From Phycisphaerae bacterium (GTDB taxonomy: Bacteria; Planctomycetota; Phycisphaerae; UBA1845; PWPN01), in contig JAGNEZ010000036.1 in assembly GCA_018003015.1 (NCBI GenBank), positions 1 through 64,000 of the forward strand: 64,000 bases of DNA, written 5' to 3'. This document shows, one piece after another, positions 1-7,245 of this stretch. The notes beneath the pieces were generated by a model. It was given only the letters and a program-made list of their open reading frames with translations. It was not told where the DNA came from and did not search any database. The translations under genes and the position numbers were made by a program. The first letter of the stretch is position 1, and each line of letters opens with the position of its first letter.

Positions 1-515
1 GGAGCCATGCCTCAATAAATCCCGGGGCCTGGGGCAGAGCCCCAGCGGTGCCCGACCACACCCAGCTTCGAGGGCAAACCCTCAAATAACGTGATCCGAA
101 GTCCCTCAGAAAACGCGAGCACGCTCATCTCCCAGCGAGACCACGACTGTGGTTCTTCGGAAATGCATCGGATGCCAAGAATGCGCGGGCGAGAAGGACA
201 TCGAAGGGTTTCTTGAGCGGCTTTCGATAAAGCCAAGAGCCTTCTTCGAAGAGATTGACGGCGACTGGTCTGGGAGGCCGTTCATTGGCCAGCACGTCTT
301 CAGGGTCGTTCAAGCGGCTGGTTACGGGGGAACGGAGGACGACCTGTGGCTTTCCGTTACCGGCGGTGCGGCTCCCTATGGTATTAAGGGGCATAAAGTC
401 CAACGCAAGGTGTCTGCCGTCGCCAAGCTCAATCCGGTGGTCAGGCCAACCCGTCGTGCCCGAAAAACCCGCCCCGGATCTTCATCAGAGTGACTAATGC
501 AATCCTGACGGCGGC
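1..515. other. No supportable gene at the left edge
   Basis: I see no gene here that I can support. The longest candidate is a minus-strand reading frame at about 125-403 (92 residues from its first ATG). It has no recognisable motif and no convincing ribosome binding site. The overlapping plus-strand frame at 149-493 is no better. The stretch lies downstream of the truncated ADP-ribosylglycohydrolase and may be decayed sequence or the end of an element that begins outside the window. Confidence 0.4.
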
Positions 516-1163
516 TCAACGGCAAGGCATGGCTCGAAGGAGTTCTGAAGCCAGATCATGGAGAGCGGCGGAATTCTCTACGGTTTGCCGCCAGCTCGCG
601 GGAATGCCGTCAAGGCCGTTGTACGCGCCGCTGATCGCTCCTGCGATACAGGCAATGCTGTCCGAATCACCCACCGTATTTGCCCCAGTGATGACCGTCT
701 GTCGGTAGTTTCCTGGGCTTCGACAAACACAATACAGGGCACTGGCTACCGCTTCGTGGCCTACCCATGACTCCCCAAGCACCCCGTCGCACAGCACCTC
801 GTCGGGATGACGAGCCAGAACATCTGGAATCCGTTCAACCAGTTCAGCCACCGGGTGACCGCCGTCCATCTTGCCCATGATGCTGCTCAGTCTCTCTGGA
901 TAGCGGGCGGGGTCATCGCCCCGAACCGCCCATGCGACCAGCAAGGCGGCTGCCGCCGCCGACGCCTGGGCGGTGGGATGACGATGGGTCAGGACTGAGC
1001 TTGCCCTGGCCACCCCAATCAGTCGGGCTTCGTCATTCCAAAAGTACAGCCCAATCGGTCCGGTCCGCATCGCACTGCCGCAACCCATGGAGCCTGGGAC
1101 ACCCGCCTCGCGCCAGGGCAGCCCCTTCTGGAGATTGCGGCAGTCTGTACTGCGTTCGAGGCT
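516..1163 (-). pseudogene. ADP-ribosylglycohydrolase (DraG-like), 5'-truncated remnant
   Basis: The product matches the C-terminal two thirds of the ADP-ribosylglycohydrolase family, whose binuclear-metal enzymes remove ADP-ribose from proteins or small molecules. The diagnostic block is GDSDSIACIAGAISGAYNG near the C-terminus, with the metal-binding Asp pair, and the mid-protein signature GSAMRTGPIGLYF is also present. The first ATG is at 1088, but family-like sequence (WREAGVPGS) continues upstream in frame to about 1150, and a stop codon lies at 1164-1166. The N-terminal region with the first metal-binding acidic residues is therefore missing, and no other upstream frame restores it. I read this as a broken gene. 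A sequencing frameshift is the alternative. Confidence 0.7.
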
Positions 1164-1345
1164 TCACCTGCACAAAGGACAGCGTTAGGATCTTGCCATG
1201 AGCAGTGCCGGTCGAGAGCCCGCCGAGGATGTCAAGCGACGGATCGTCATCGTAGCCTGGCGAGACGCAGGTCTGACGGTGCTTTCCGCCCTCCTGTCAG
1301 CCGTCAGGTTGGGGCTTCGGCTTTCGTAGGTGCGAGTATCGAATC

Positions 1346-2806
1346 ATGCGAGGCATCACGATTTCCGAATGCGTCGTCGGACTCCCGAACATCTGCGGAT
1401 TGGAGGAGTCGATAAGTGAGGCTGTGGCCTGGCCCGGTTCCCTCTATCTGGCTAAGAGCGGCATCGACTTCAGCCGCATCAAGAGCGCTTTCGCCATCGC
1501 GCTGCACATGCACCAACCTCTGATCCCCGCCGGGGCTATTGATCTGCGGACGCCGGTCATCAGCAACCTCAAGTACATGATGGATAATCCAAACACCGGG
1601 GACAACCACAACGCGCCCGTCTTTCACCAATGCTACAAGCGGATGGGCCAGTTCATCCCTGAGCTCGTCCGCGAGGGGATGCGGCCGCGGGTCATGCTTG
1701 ATTACTCGGGCTGCCTCCTCTACGGGCTCCGCGCGATGGGGCTGGACGACGTGTTCGACAGCCTCAAGGCCATCACCTGCGATCCTTCGTACTGGTGCTG
1801 CGTTGAGTGGCTCGGTTCAGCCTGGGGTCATCCGGTAGCGCCGTCGACTCCGGTGCAGGACTACCGACTCCACGTCCGGGCCTGGCAGCACCAGTTCGCC
1901 GCGATCTTCGGCCTTGAGGCGCTCAGTCGCGTGCGAGGGTTCTCCCCTGCCGAGATGGCCCTGCCCAACCACCCGGATGTGAACTACGAGTTTGTGAGAA
2001 CCCTTAAGGAGAGTGGATACCGTTGGGTGCTGGTCCAGGAGCATTCGGTGGAGCAGGCCGAGGACGGAGGCCCCATTCGTTATCCTCACGTCCCGCATCG
2101 ACTGCTGGCGAAGAATTCACGCGGCGAGCGCCTCAGCATCACCGCCATCATCAAGACCCAGGGTAGCGACACCAAACTCGTCGGCCAGATGCAGCCGTAC
2201 TACGAGGCCAAGGGCCTTTCGCGCGTGTGGGTGGCTGGCGAGTCGCTCCCCCCGCTCGTGACACAGATCGCCGACGGCGAGAATGGCGGCGTGATGATGA
2301 ACGAGTTCCCTCCCAAGTACCACGCTGTCATGCGGGAGTGTTCGGGAAGTGACACGCCCATCGTGAACGTCACGGAGTACCTGGAGTACCTCGAATCGAT
2401 AGGCATTACTGACGAGGACTTGCCTGCCATCCAGCCCATCATGCAAAAGCGCGTTTGGGACCGCTTCGAGAATGGTGCCGGGCCGGAAGCGCTGGCCAAG
2501 ATTCTCAGGCAGTTGAAGTCCGAGGACGGCAGATTCCACATGGAGGGCGGCAGTTGGACGAACAGTATCTCGTGGGTCCGCGGCTACGAGAACGTGCTGG
2601 GGCCGATGGAGACAGCGAGCGCGTTGTTCGCGGAGAAGGTGCTTGATCGCGGCGTGCCCACGTCCGACCCTCGGTATCGCAACGCGCTCTATCATCTGAT
2701 GATGACCCAGACCAGCTGCTACCGCTACTGGGGCCCGGGCATTTGGACCGACTACGGGCGCGACTTGTGCCGGCGAACCATGGACATTCTCGAACATGAC
2801 TTTTGA
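1346..2806 (+). CDS. Glycoside hydrolase family 57-type protein
   Basis: The product is a 486-residue protein of the GH57 alpha-glucan hydrolase/transferase type. The N-terminal HMHQP motif (residues 54-58) is the usual GH57 signature after the first beta strand. Other typical blocks are WLGSAWGHPVAPSTP (about 155-170) and GFSPAEMALPNH (about 195-205). Family members act on alpha-1,4 glucans, but this subgroup has no activity I can assign. No signal peptide is visible, so it is probably cytoplasmic. The start is uncertain: the ATG at 1346 lacks a good ribosome binding site and the first 45 residues look atypical, so the true start may be further in. It has no obvious operon partner. Confidence 0.85.
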   Translation: MRGITISECVVGLPNICGLEESISEAVAWPGSLYLAKSGIDFSRIKSAFAIALHMHQPLIPAGAIDLRTPVISNLKYMMDNPNTGDNHNAPVFHQCYKRMGQFIPELVREGMRPRVMLDYSGCLLYGLRAMGLDDVFDSLKAITCDPSYWCCVEWLGSAWGHPVAPSTPVQDYRLHVRAWQHQFAAIFGLEALSRVRGFSPAEMALPNHPDVNYEFVRTLKESGYRWVLVQEHSVEQAEDGGPIRYPHVPHRLLAKNSRGERLSITAIIKTQGSDTKLVGQMQPYYEAKGLSRVWVAGESLPPLVTQIADGENGGVMMNEFPPKYHAVMRECSGSDTPIVNVTEYLEYLESIGITDEDLPAIQPIMQKRVWDRFENGAGPEALAKILRQLKSEDGRFHMEGGSWTNSISWVRGYENVLGPMETASALFAEKVLDRGVPTSDPRYRNALYHLMMTQTSCYRYWGPGIWTDYGRDLCRRTMDILEHDF

Positions 2807-3093
2807 TCGGACGCGGGAGGAGGTTCGACGTCGGACGGCTCGGTCATCCTGCCCGAGACGCCTGCGATGATCACCTGCGTGTCAGGAAGTGCCCTGCGCC
2901 AGAAGACGCCCAAACGGACTGGGGATTGGAAGTCTTTCTCTGGCTGGGCGGGAAGGCCGACGAGGGGGCGGGCCACGGAGCGAGGGATGAACACCCCCGA
3001 AACAGGGCACCCAATATGGCAACGGACTTCAGCCCCACCCCGGTCCCAGGATTCGCCACGATCTTGGGGTCCCATCGCGAACGTTGGAACTCG
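2807..3093. other. Intergenic, nothing recognised
   Basis: This is about 290 bases between the GH57 gene and the 3' end of the converging tspO-like gene. Several short open frames occur on both strands, but none shows a motif or a convincing start. I see no hairpin with a T-run that would serve as the expected terminator. Confidence 0.4.
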
Positions 3094-3582
3094 TCACCTG
3101 CCTGAGTTCATCCAGGTGATCGCGAGTTGCAGCACGCTGGCGATTGAGACCCAGACGAAGTAAGGCAGCTGAGCCATTGCGACCCACCGGTAATGCGGCC
3201 ACACGGCAACCGCCGCCCAGATGATGGTGGTCCACAAGATCACGATGTCCACCGAAGCCAGAGGCAGGTTCCGCATCCCGAACTGGATGGGCGTGAAGAT
3301 CAGGTTTGTCACAAGGTTGACGGCGAAGGGCAAGGCAACAACCCAGGCCACCTTCCCACGAAACGCCTGCACGAAGACGAATCCGAAGGTGACGATGATA
3401 ATCGGGTAAAGAATCTGCCAGATTAATCCGATGGTCGGCGGCGATGGCGTCCAACTCGGTTTGGCCAGTCCGTTGTACCAGGTCATCCAGTCCACCGGCG
3501 AATCCTCATTGAGCAGAAAGCTGACATCTTCCGCATTGTGGCTCGGCATCGAGCGTTCGTCTACCATCAACGCCGCCCTCAC
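3094..3582 (-). CDS. TspO/MBR-family membrane protein (short form)
   Basis: This is a TspO/MBR (tryptophan-rich sensory protein) relative, a family of small membrane proteins that bind porphyrins and related ligands. Seen in the sequence are WYNGLAKPSWTPSP, the hallmark region before the second helix of the family, then NLIFTPIQFG and PYFVWVSIASVLQLAI, with four hydrophobic segments. The usual first transmembrane helix before the WY motif is replaced by a polar stretch of about 35 residues, so it seems to have four helices instead of five. The GTG start at 3582 overlaps the stop of the upstream small gene (GTGA), which implies translational coupling. An ATG at 3567 is a possible alternative start. 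Confidence 0.8.
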   Translation of the reverse strand: MRAALMVDERSMPSHNAEDVSFLLNEDSPVDWMTWYNGLAKPSWTPSPPTIGLIWQILYPIIIVTFGFVFVQAFRGKVAWVVALPFAVNLVTNLIFTPIQFGMRNLPLASVDIVILWTTIIWAAVAVWPHYRWVAMAQLPYFVWVSIASVLQLAITWMNSGR

Positions 3583-3956
3583 TCCTCATCCTCCAGCAAC
3601 CATTCCTTTGCCCGCTCCACCAGTAGAAGATCCCTGGCCGCCTCGCGGATGTCCTCCTGTCGGTCCATCTCGATCTCCTCGGGATCGTCGTCTTCGTCGT
3701 AAAGGCTGGGGTCAAACGGCTCGCGCAATCGGGCCTTCTCCAAGTACTCGGCAAGCTGCCAGCGTTCAAAGATGATTTTGATTTCACCAACGAAGGCGGG
3801 GATTTCCGCGCGAAAGTCGGCGTGGGTCTCAGCAGCTTGGAGGAAGTTCAGGAATTTCTCTCCAATCAGATACTCCAGGGCCTTGTCGGTGCCGAACTGG
3901 CCTTCGATGTTCTGGGCAGCCTCACATTGCTCGATCCAGATCTTGCACGGGTTCAT
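3579..3956 (-). CDS. Small acidic conserved hypothetical protein
   Basis: This is a 125-residue, strongly acidic protein of unknown function. It has an N-terminal CKIWIEQCEAA segment, a central helical part and an acidic run (YDEDDDPEE) near residue 92. No catalytic motif or membrane segment is visible. A GAGGGGG ribosome binding site lies about 11 nt before the ATG. It begins 16 nt after the stop of the recombinase gene and its stop overlaps the start of the tspO-like gene, so the three are probably one transcript. That position suggests an accessory cargo or recombination-associated protein, which is inference only. Confidence 0.7.
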   Translation of the reverse strand: MNPCKIWIEQCEAAQNIEGQFGTDKALEYLIGEKFLNFLQAAETHADFRAEIPAFVGEIKIIFERWQLAEYLEKARLREPFDPSLYDEDDDPEEIEMDRQEDIREAARDLLLVERAKEWLLEDEE

Positions 3957-3972
3957 TGTTGTCTGTACCCCC

Positions 3973-5328
3973 TCAAAACTCGAACGGTATCGACTCTACC
4001 GTCGCCCGCTTGTCCTTCGGCATGAAATGAATGTACCTGCGCGTTGTCTTCGGGTCCAGATGCCCCACGAACGCTGCGATCTGATCCCATGTCTTCCCCT
4101 GCGCCACCAGAATCGAGATGAACGAATGCCGCAGCGCGTGATATCCGTCGAGCCTCTCGAAGTCCGTGCCCTCAACCAACTTCTCAAACAACCTGTCCGC
4201 CTTGTCACACCGCCGCTGTTCCAGCGTCCGCTTGCCGTTGCCTTTCCACCGGGAATTGATGCCCGAGTAATTCATGTCATCGAAAATGGGAAACAGGATC
4301 TTGCTGCCCTTCGGTAGCTTCTTGATGTGCTGCTCCAGCGCCTTCGATACCGAATCCTTCAACTCAATCGTGAGTTGGACCTCCGACAGACCCCGTTCCC
4401 TTGCGCCCTTCTTGCTCGTGATCGTGAGTGTGCCTTTCACGTAATCCGTCGGTTTGAGCCGAACGAGCTGTATCCGCCGCATCCCCGTCGAGCAAACGAG
4501 TTGGATCGGCAACAGCATCTCGGACATCTTCTCCGCCGTCTTTTTCACGAACTTGTTGATCTCGTCCAGATCGAGCACCCAGCGAGCGGTCAGGTCTCCC
4601 TGCTCCGTGGCCGGTGTGCGAGCAAGAAGGCGGTTCATTTCTTCCGTGGGCAGAAACGGTTTCAGGGTGGAACTTCCAAGTGACGGAATCGTGAACGGGC
4701 ATGAGGTCAGCAGCGGCGGCTTGCGGGTCACTGCCCAGTTGATCGCGGACTTGAGCGACTTGAAATCGGCCCTGATGGTCCCGTGGCTGACGTGGCGTTT
4801 CGCGACGGCAGTTCTCTTCTTCTCCCGCTTCGCATCGGACTTCGCGGCCTCCTGCCCGACCTTCTTCTGTCTGGCGGCGTTTTCCTGTTCTCGTTTCTGC
4901 TTGAACTTGGCCATGTCGTTGTCGGTCAGGCTCATCACCCGCTCGTCCCCCAGGACGCGGATGAAGTGGTCAAGATGGATGCGGGTGCCTTCGAGGTGGC
5001 CGGGGGTCCGATCCGTAGATTGCAGGTGGTCGATGAAGGCGTCACGGAGTTCGGACAGGGTCAGGGGATTATCGTCGGATGGTTTTGCGAGCAGGTGTCC
5101 GATTTCGGGGGAGCCGAACAGGACGTCGAGGATGGAATGGCCGTCGGCGAGGAGTTTGGAGGCGAGGGCGCTCTTGCCGTTGCGGATACGGGCAAGTTGG
5201 TCTTCCGCGTCCTGTTTGATTTGCATGGCTTCGGCTTCGTTGTCTGTTCCGAGGGCTTTGATGTGTTGTTTGCCCTTCCACCAGAAGATCAGGGAGTAAA
5301 CGCCGTTTCGTATTCGTAAGGACGCCAT
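3973..5328 (-). CDS. Tyrosine recombinase / phage-type integrase
   Basis: This 451-residue site-specific recombinase breaks and rejoins DNA through a 3'-phosphotyrosine intermediate. The catalytic set is readable: Arg in STGMRRIQLVRL (about residue 280), HALRHSF (HxxR, about 403), VGHLDP (His, about 421) and the nucleophile Tyr in TRRYIHF (about 431). An N-terminal core-binding/SAM-like domain (about 75-170) is followed by a Lys-rich linker. I prefer the ATG at 5328, which has AAAGG 8 nt upstream; a GTG at 5337 is in frame. The gene lies just beyond the 3' end of tRNA-Pro and reads away from it, the classical arrangement for an element integrated in a tRNA gene. Confidence 0.9.
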   Translation of the reverse strand: MASLRIRNGVYSLIFWWKGKQHIKALGTDNEAEAMQIKQDAEDQLARIRNGKSALASKLLADGHSILDVLFGSPEIGHLLAKPSDDNPLTLSELRDAFIDHLQSTDRTPGHLEGTRIHLDHFIRVLGDERVMSLTDNDMAKFKQKREQENAARQKKVGQEAAKSDAKREKKRTAVAKRHVSHGTIRADFKSLKSAINWAVTRKPPLLTSCPFTIPSLGSSTLKPFLPTEEMNRLLARTPATEQGDLTARWVLDLDEINKFVKKTAEKMSEMLLPIQLVCSTGMRRIQLVRLKPTDYVKGTLTITSKKGARERGLSEVQLTIELKDSVSKALEQHIKKLPKGSKILFPIFDDMNYSGINSRWKGNGKRTLEQRRCDKADRLFEKLVEGTDFERLDGYHALRHSFISILVAQGKTWDQIAAFVGHLDPKTTRRYIHFMPKDKRATVESIPFEF

Positions 5329-5363
5329 AGCCTTCACCTTTCACAGCCCACGCGCCAGGAAAC

Positions 5364-5405
5364 ACGTTGGCGTTCCGTTGGCTAACCGTTGTCAAAACGT
5401 TGGCG
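5364..5405. repeat. Direct repeat in the recombinase leader
   Basis: The 9-bp sequence ACGTTGGCG occurs at 5364-5372 and again at 5397-5405, 33 bp apart, with a related CCGTTGGC at 5375-5382. The repeats lie between the predicted promoter and the start codon of the recombinase. They could be binding sites for the recombinase or a regulator (arm-type sites or autoregulation). This is inference from position only. Confidence 0.4.
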
Positions 5406-5411
5406 CGCATC

Positions 5412-5439
5412 ATTATAACGGAAAAAGGACTCACGCCAA
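5412..5439 (-). promoter_or_regulatory. Predicted sigma70-type promoter of the recombinase gene
   Basis: On the minus strand a TTGGCG box (-35 like) and a perfect TATAAT (5412-5417) are separated by 16 bp. They lie about 85 bp upstream of the recombinase start. The -35 part lies within the tRNA terminator hairpin, so tRNA termination and recombinase initiation share the same DNA. Confidence 0.55.
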
Positions 5440-5459
5440 GGTTTGACGTAAGTCCTTTA
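5424..5459 (-). terminator. Rho-independent terminator after tRNA-Pro
   Basis: On the minus strand, 20 nt after the tRNA 3' end, AAAGGACTTACG pairs with CGTGAGTCCTTT around an 11-nt loop, and the second arm runs into TTTTT. The stem is nearly perfect with a single mismatch. It is well placed to end the tRNA transcript before the recombinase gene. Confidence 0.7.
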
Positions 5460-5478
5460 TTTGTATGGGTTTAATTAA

Positions 5479-5554
5479 TCGGGGCGACAAGATTTGAACT
5501 TGCGACCTCTTGACCCCCAGTCAAGCGCTCTAGGCCAGGCTGAGCTACGCCCCG
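5479..5554 (-). tRNA. tRNA-Pro (anticodon GGG)
   Basis: On the minus strand the acceptor stem CGGGGCG pairs with CGCCCCG and is followed by discriminator A. The anticodon arm is CTTGA / CTGGGGG / TCAAG, which puts GGG at positions 34-36 with G37, as expected for proline tRNA. The T arm contains GTTCAAATC and the D arm GCTCAGCCTGG. CCA is not encoded. The gene is 76 nt long. Its 3' end faces the recombinase gene, which marks it as a likely attachment site. Confidence 0.93.
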
Positions 5555-5880
5555 ATGGTCTCGGGACCCTGCCCAACCAGAGGAGGCCGGCGCCGCGCCG
5601 TCGCCTGCCACCGTGCTGCCCGCTTGGGCGGAGTCCAGTCGTTCTTCACTTGCATGTCATACTAGCAGATCGTGCCTCGCCCGTAAACAAGGCTCCCGCC
5701 CCCGACAAACCAGACCACTGAACCGGGGGAAGATCTGACCTGGAGGTGTCGCGAATCCGACGCTCGGAGCACATCGGCCACCGCCGCCTCAGGGCTTCCT
5801 CGACGCCGGCTCGTCGCCGTAGCGATCATCGTGACAAGAAGCCCCCAGCGTGGCGGTCATCACCGGCCCAGCCTTGGGCC
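5555..5880. other. Intergenic between tRNA-Pro and hflX
   Basis: These 326 bases contain no gene I can support. They hold a candidate promoter for the tRNA (annotated separately) and the GC-rich 3' flank of hflX. No T-run hairpin is evident for the end of hflX. Confidence 0.4.
5659..5687 (-). promoter_or_regulatory. Candidate tRNA-Pro promoter
   Basis: On the minus strand TTTACG (-35 like, 4 of 6 matches) and TAGTAT (-10 like, 4 of 6) are 17 bp apart, and the -10 is preceded by TGC, an extended -10 element. The tRNA begins about 100 nt downstream. The spacing supports the call and the box matches are moderate. Confidence 0.4.
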
Positions 5881-7245
5881 TCACCTGGCGTTGACGACCT
5901 GTGAGGCCGGATGGTGCTCCCGTAAGCGGTTCAGGTGCGAGTTGCGGATGACTACGTCCATCTCCACCGCGTGGTCGGCATAGCGGCGATCCAGTACCTC
6001 GGCGTGCCGTTCGACGTAGGCAATCGCCCGCCCGTCGGTCGTACTCAAGCGGATCACCGCCCGCTGGGAGGGGCCACCCGCCAACTCCCGGACTCGTTCG
6101 GTCAGCTCCGTCAGGCCCACCGCCGTCCGAGCCGAGATCGGCAATGCGTCCGGTAACTGGTGCCGGAGAACCTGGAACATGGCCTGATCCTCCACCGCAT
6201 CGGTCTTATTCAGCAAGACGAGCGAATGGTGCCCCGTACAGCCGAGATCATCGAACACCCTGGTCACCGCCTGGTACTGGCTCCAGGCCGTCGGGGCAGA
6301 AGCATCCACGATATGGAGGAGCAGATCCGCGTGAATGGCCTCCTCCAGCGTGGCCCGGAAGGACGCCACCAAGTGGTGGGGCAAACGCTGCACGAAGCCA
6401 ACGGTGTCGCTGAGCAGCACACAGTCACCGGCCCCCAGATTCCAGCGTCGCGTCTTGGTGTCAAGCGTCGCGAACAGCCTGTCCACCGCGAGCACGCCGG
6501 CGTCCGTGAGGGCGTTCATCAGCGTGCTCTTCCCGGCGTTGGTGTACCCGACGAGCGAGACATTGAAGTGGTCGCCTCGCGAGCGGACCTGCCGGACCTT
6601 GCGGCGATCGATCTCGGAGATCTGACGCTTGAGCATGGTGACCCGGCGGTTGACGATCCGGCGGTCGATCTCGATCTGCCGCTCTCCCGGTCCACGCGTG
6701 CCAATCCCGCCCACCGAACCAACCCCGGTTCCGCCGCCCGCTCCGGCGATCCGCTCCAGGTGGGTCCACATGCCGCGAAGCCGCGGCGCGGTGTACTCGA
6801 GCTGAGCGAGTTCGACCTGCAACCGAGCCTCATGGGTCCGGGCCCGGTTCGCGAAGATGTCCAGAATCAGCTCGCTGCGGTCGATGACCTTGCACTTGCA
6901 CGCCTCTTCAATCTCGCGAATCTGGGTGGGCGAGAGGTCGTCGTCGACGATGACCACATCGGCCCCCTGCCGCTCGACCGTTTCGGCGAGTTCCTCGACC
7001 TTCCCTTTACCGATGTAGTAGCGGCCGTCCGGACGCTGCCGGCGCTGACGCACCACCCCGACAATGCCAGCACCGGCGGATTCCGCCAGCGATGCAAGTT
7101 CCTTCAAAGAGGCCGCAGGATCGTAAGGGGAGTCGTCGAATGCAACCCCCACCAGGACGGCTTTCTCGCGTTGAACCGAGATATTGTCTCTTAGTTCCGT
7201 TCCCAACTCGATTCCATTATAGCCGCCCGACGCCGCCAGGGTCAA
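5881..7245 (-). CDS. hflX: GTPase HflX
   Basis: HflX is a ribosome-associated GTPase that splits stalled or stress-inactivated 70S ribosomes. The N-terminal HflX domain is seen at about 30-160 (YYIGKGKVEEL, VIDRSELILDIF), followed by a Gly-rich linker GPGERQIEIDRR. The G domain has the P-loop GYTNAGKSTL (about 230), DTVGF (about 283) and NKTDA (about 343). A TTG at 7245 overlaps the stop of the upstream gene (TTGA). However, a strong promoter lies across 7216-7245, so transcripts from it cannot include that codon. A downstream start such as the TTG at 7206 is then more likely, and the true N-terminus is open. Confidence 0.93.
   Translation of the reverse strand: MTLAASGGYNGIELGTELRDNISVQREKAVLVGVAFDDSPYDPAASLKELASLAESAGAGIVGVVRQRRQRPDGRYYIGKGKVEELAETVERQGADVVIVDDDLSPTQIREIEEACKCKVIDRSELILDIFANRARTHEARLQVELAQLEYTAPRLRGMWTHLERIAGAGGGTGVGSVGGIGTRGPGERQIEIDRRIVNRRVTMLKRQISEIDRRKVRQVRSRGDHFNVSLVGYTNAGKSTLMNALTDAGVLAVDRLFATLDTKTRRWNLGAGDCVLLSDTVGFVQRLPHHLVASFRATLEEAIHADLLLHIVDASAPTAWSQYQAVTRVFDDLGCTGHHSLVLLNKTDAVEDQAMFQVLRHQLPDALPISARTAVGLTELTERVRELAGGPSQRAVIRLSTTDGRAIAYVERHAEVLDRRYADHAVEMDVVIRNSHLNRLREHHPASQVVNAR
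7216..7245 (-). promoter_or_regulatory. Predicted hflX promoter inside the upstream gene's 3' end
   Basis: On the minus strand TTGACC (7240-7245) and a perfect TATAAT (7216-7221) are separated by 18 bp. The -35 box overlaps the stop codon of the DUF4091 gene. Transcription would begin near 7209, within a few bases of an in-frame TTG at 7204-7206. hflX is therefore probably expressed independently of the upstream gene. Confidence 0.65.

Noticed and set aside
125-493. Overlapping open frames on both strands at the left edge (92 and 114 residues)
   Set aside because: Neither has a motif, a convincing ribosome binding site or a clear codon bias over the other, so I do not call either a gene.
1198-1329. 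43-residue plus-strand frame before the GH57 gene, and the opposing minus-strand frame
   Set aside because: Both are short, have no recognisable motif and overlap each other, so neither can be supported.
2871-3105. Short frames between the GH57 and tspO-like genes
   Set aside because: Several overlapping frames on both strands, all without motif or start signal; shadows of one another.
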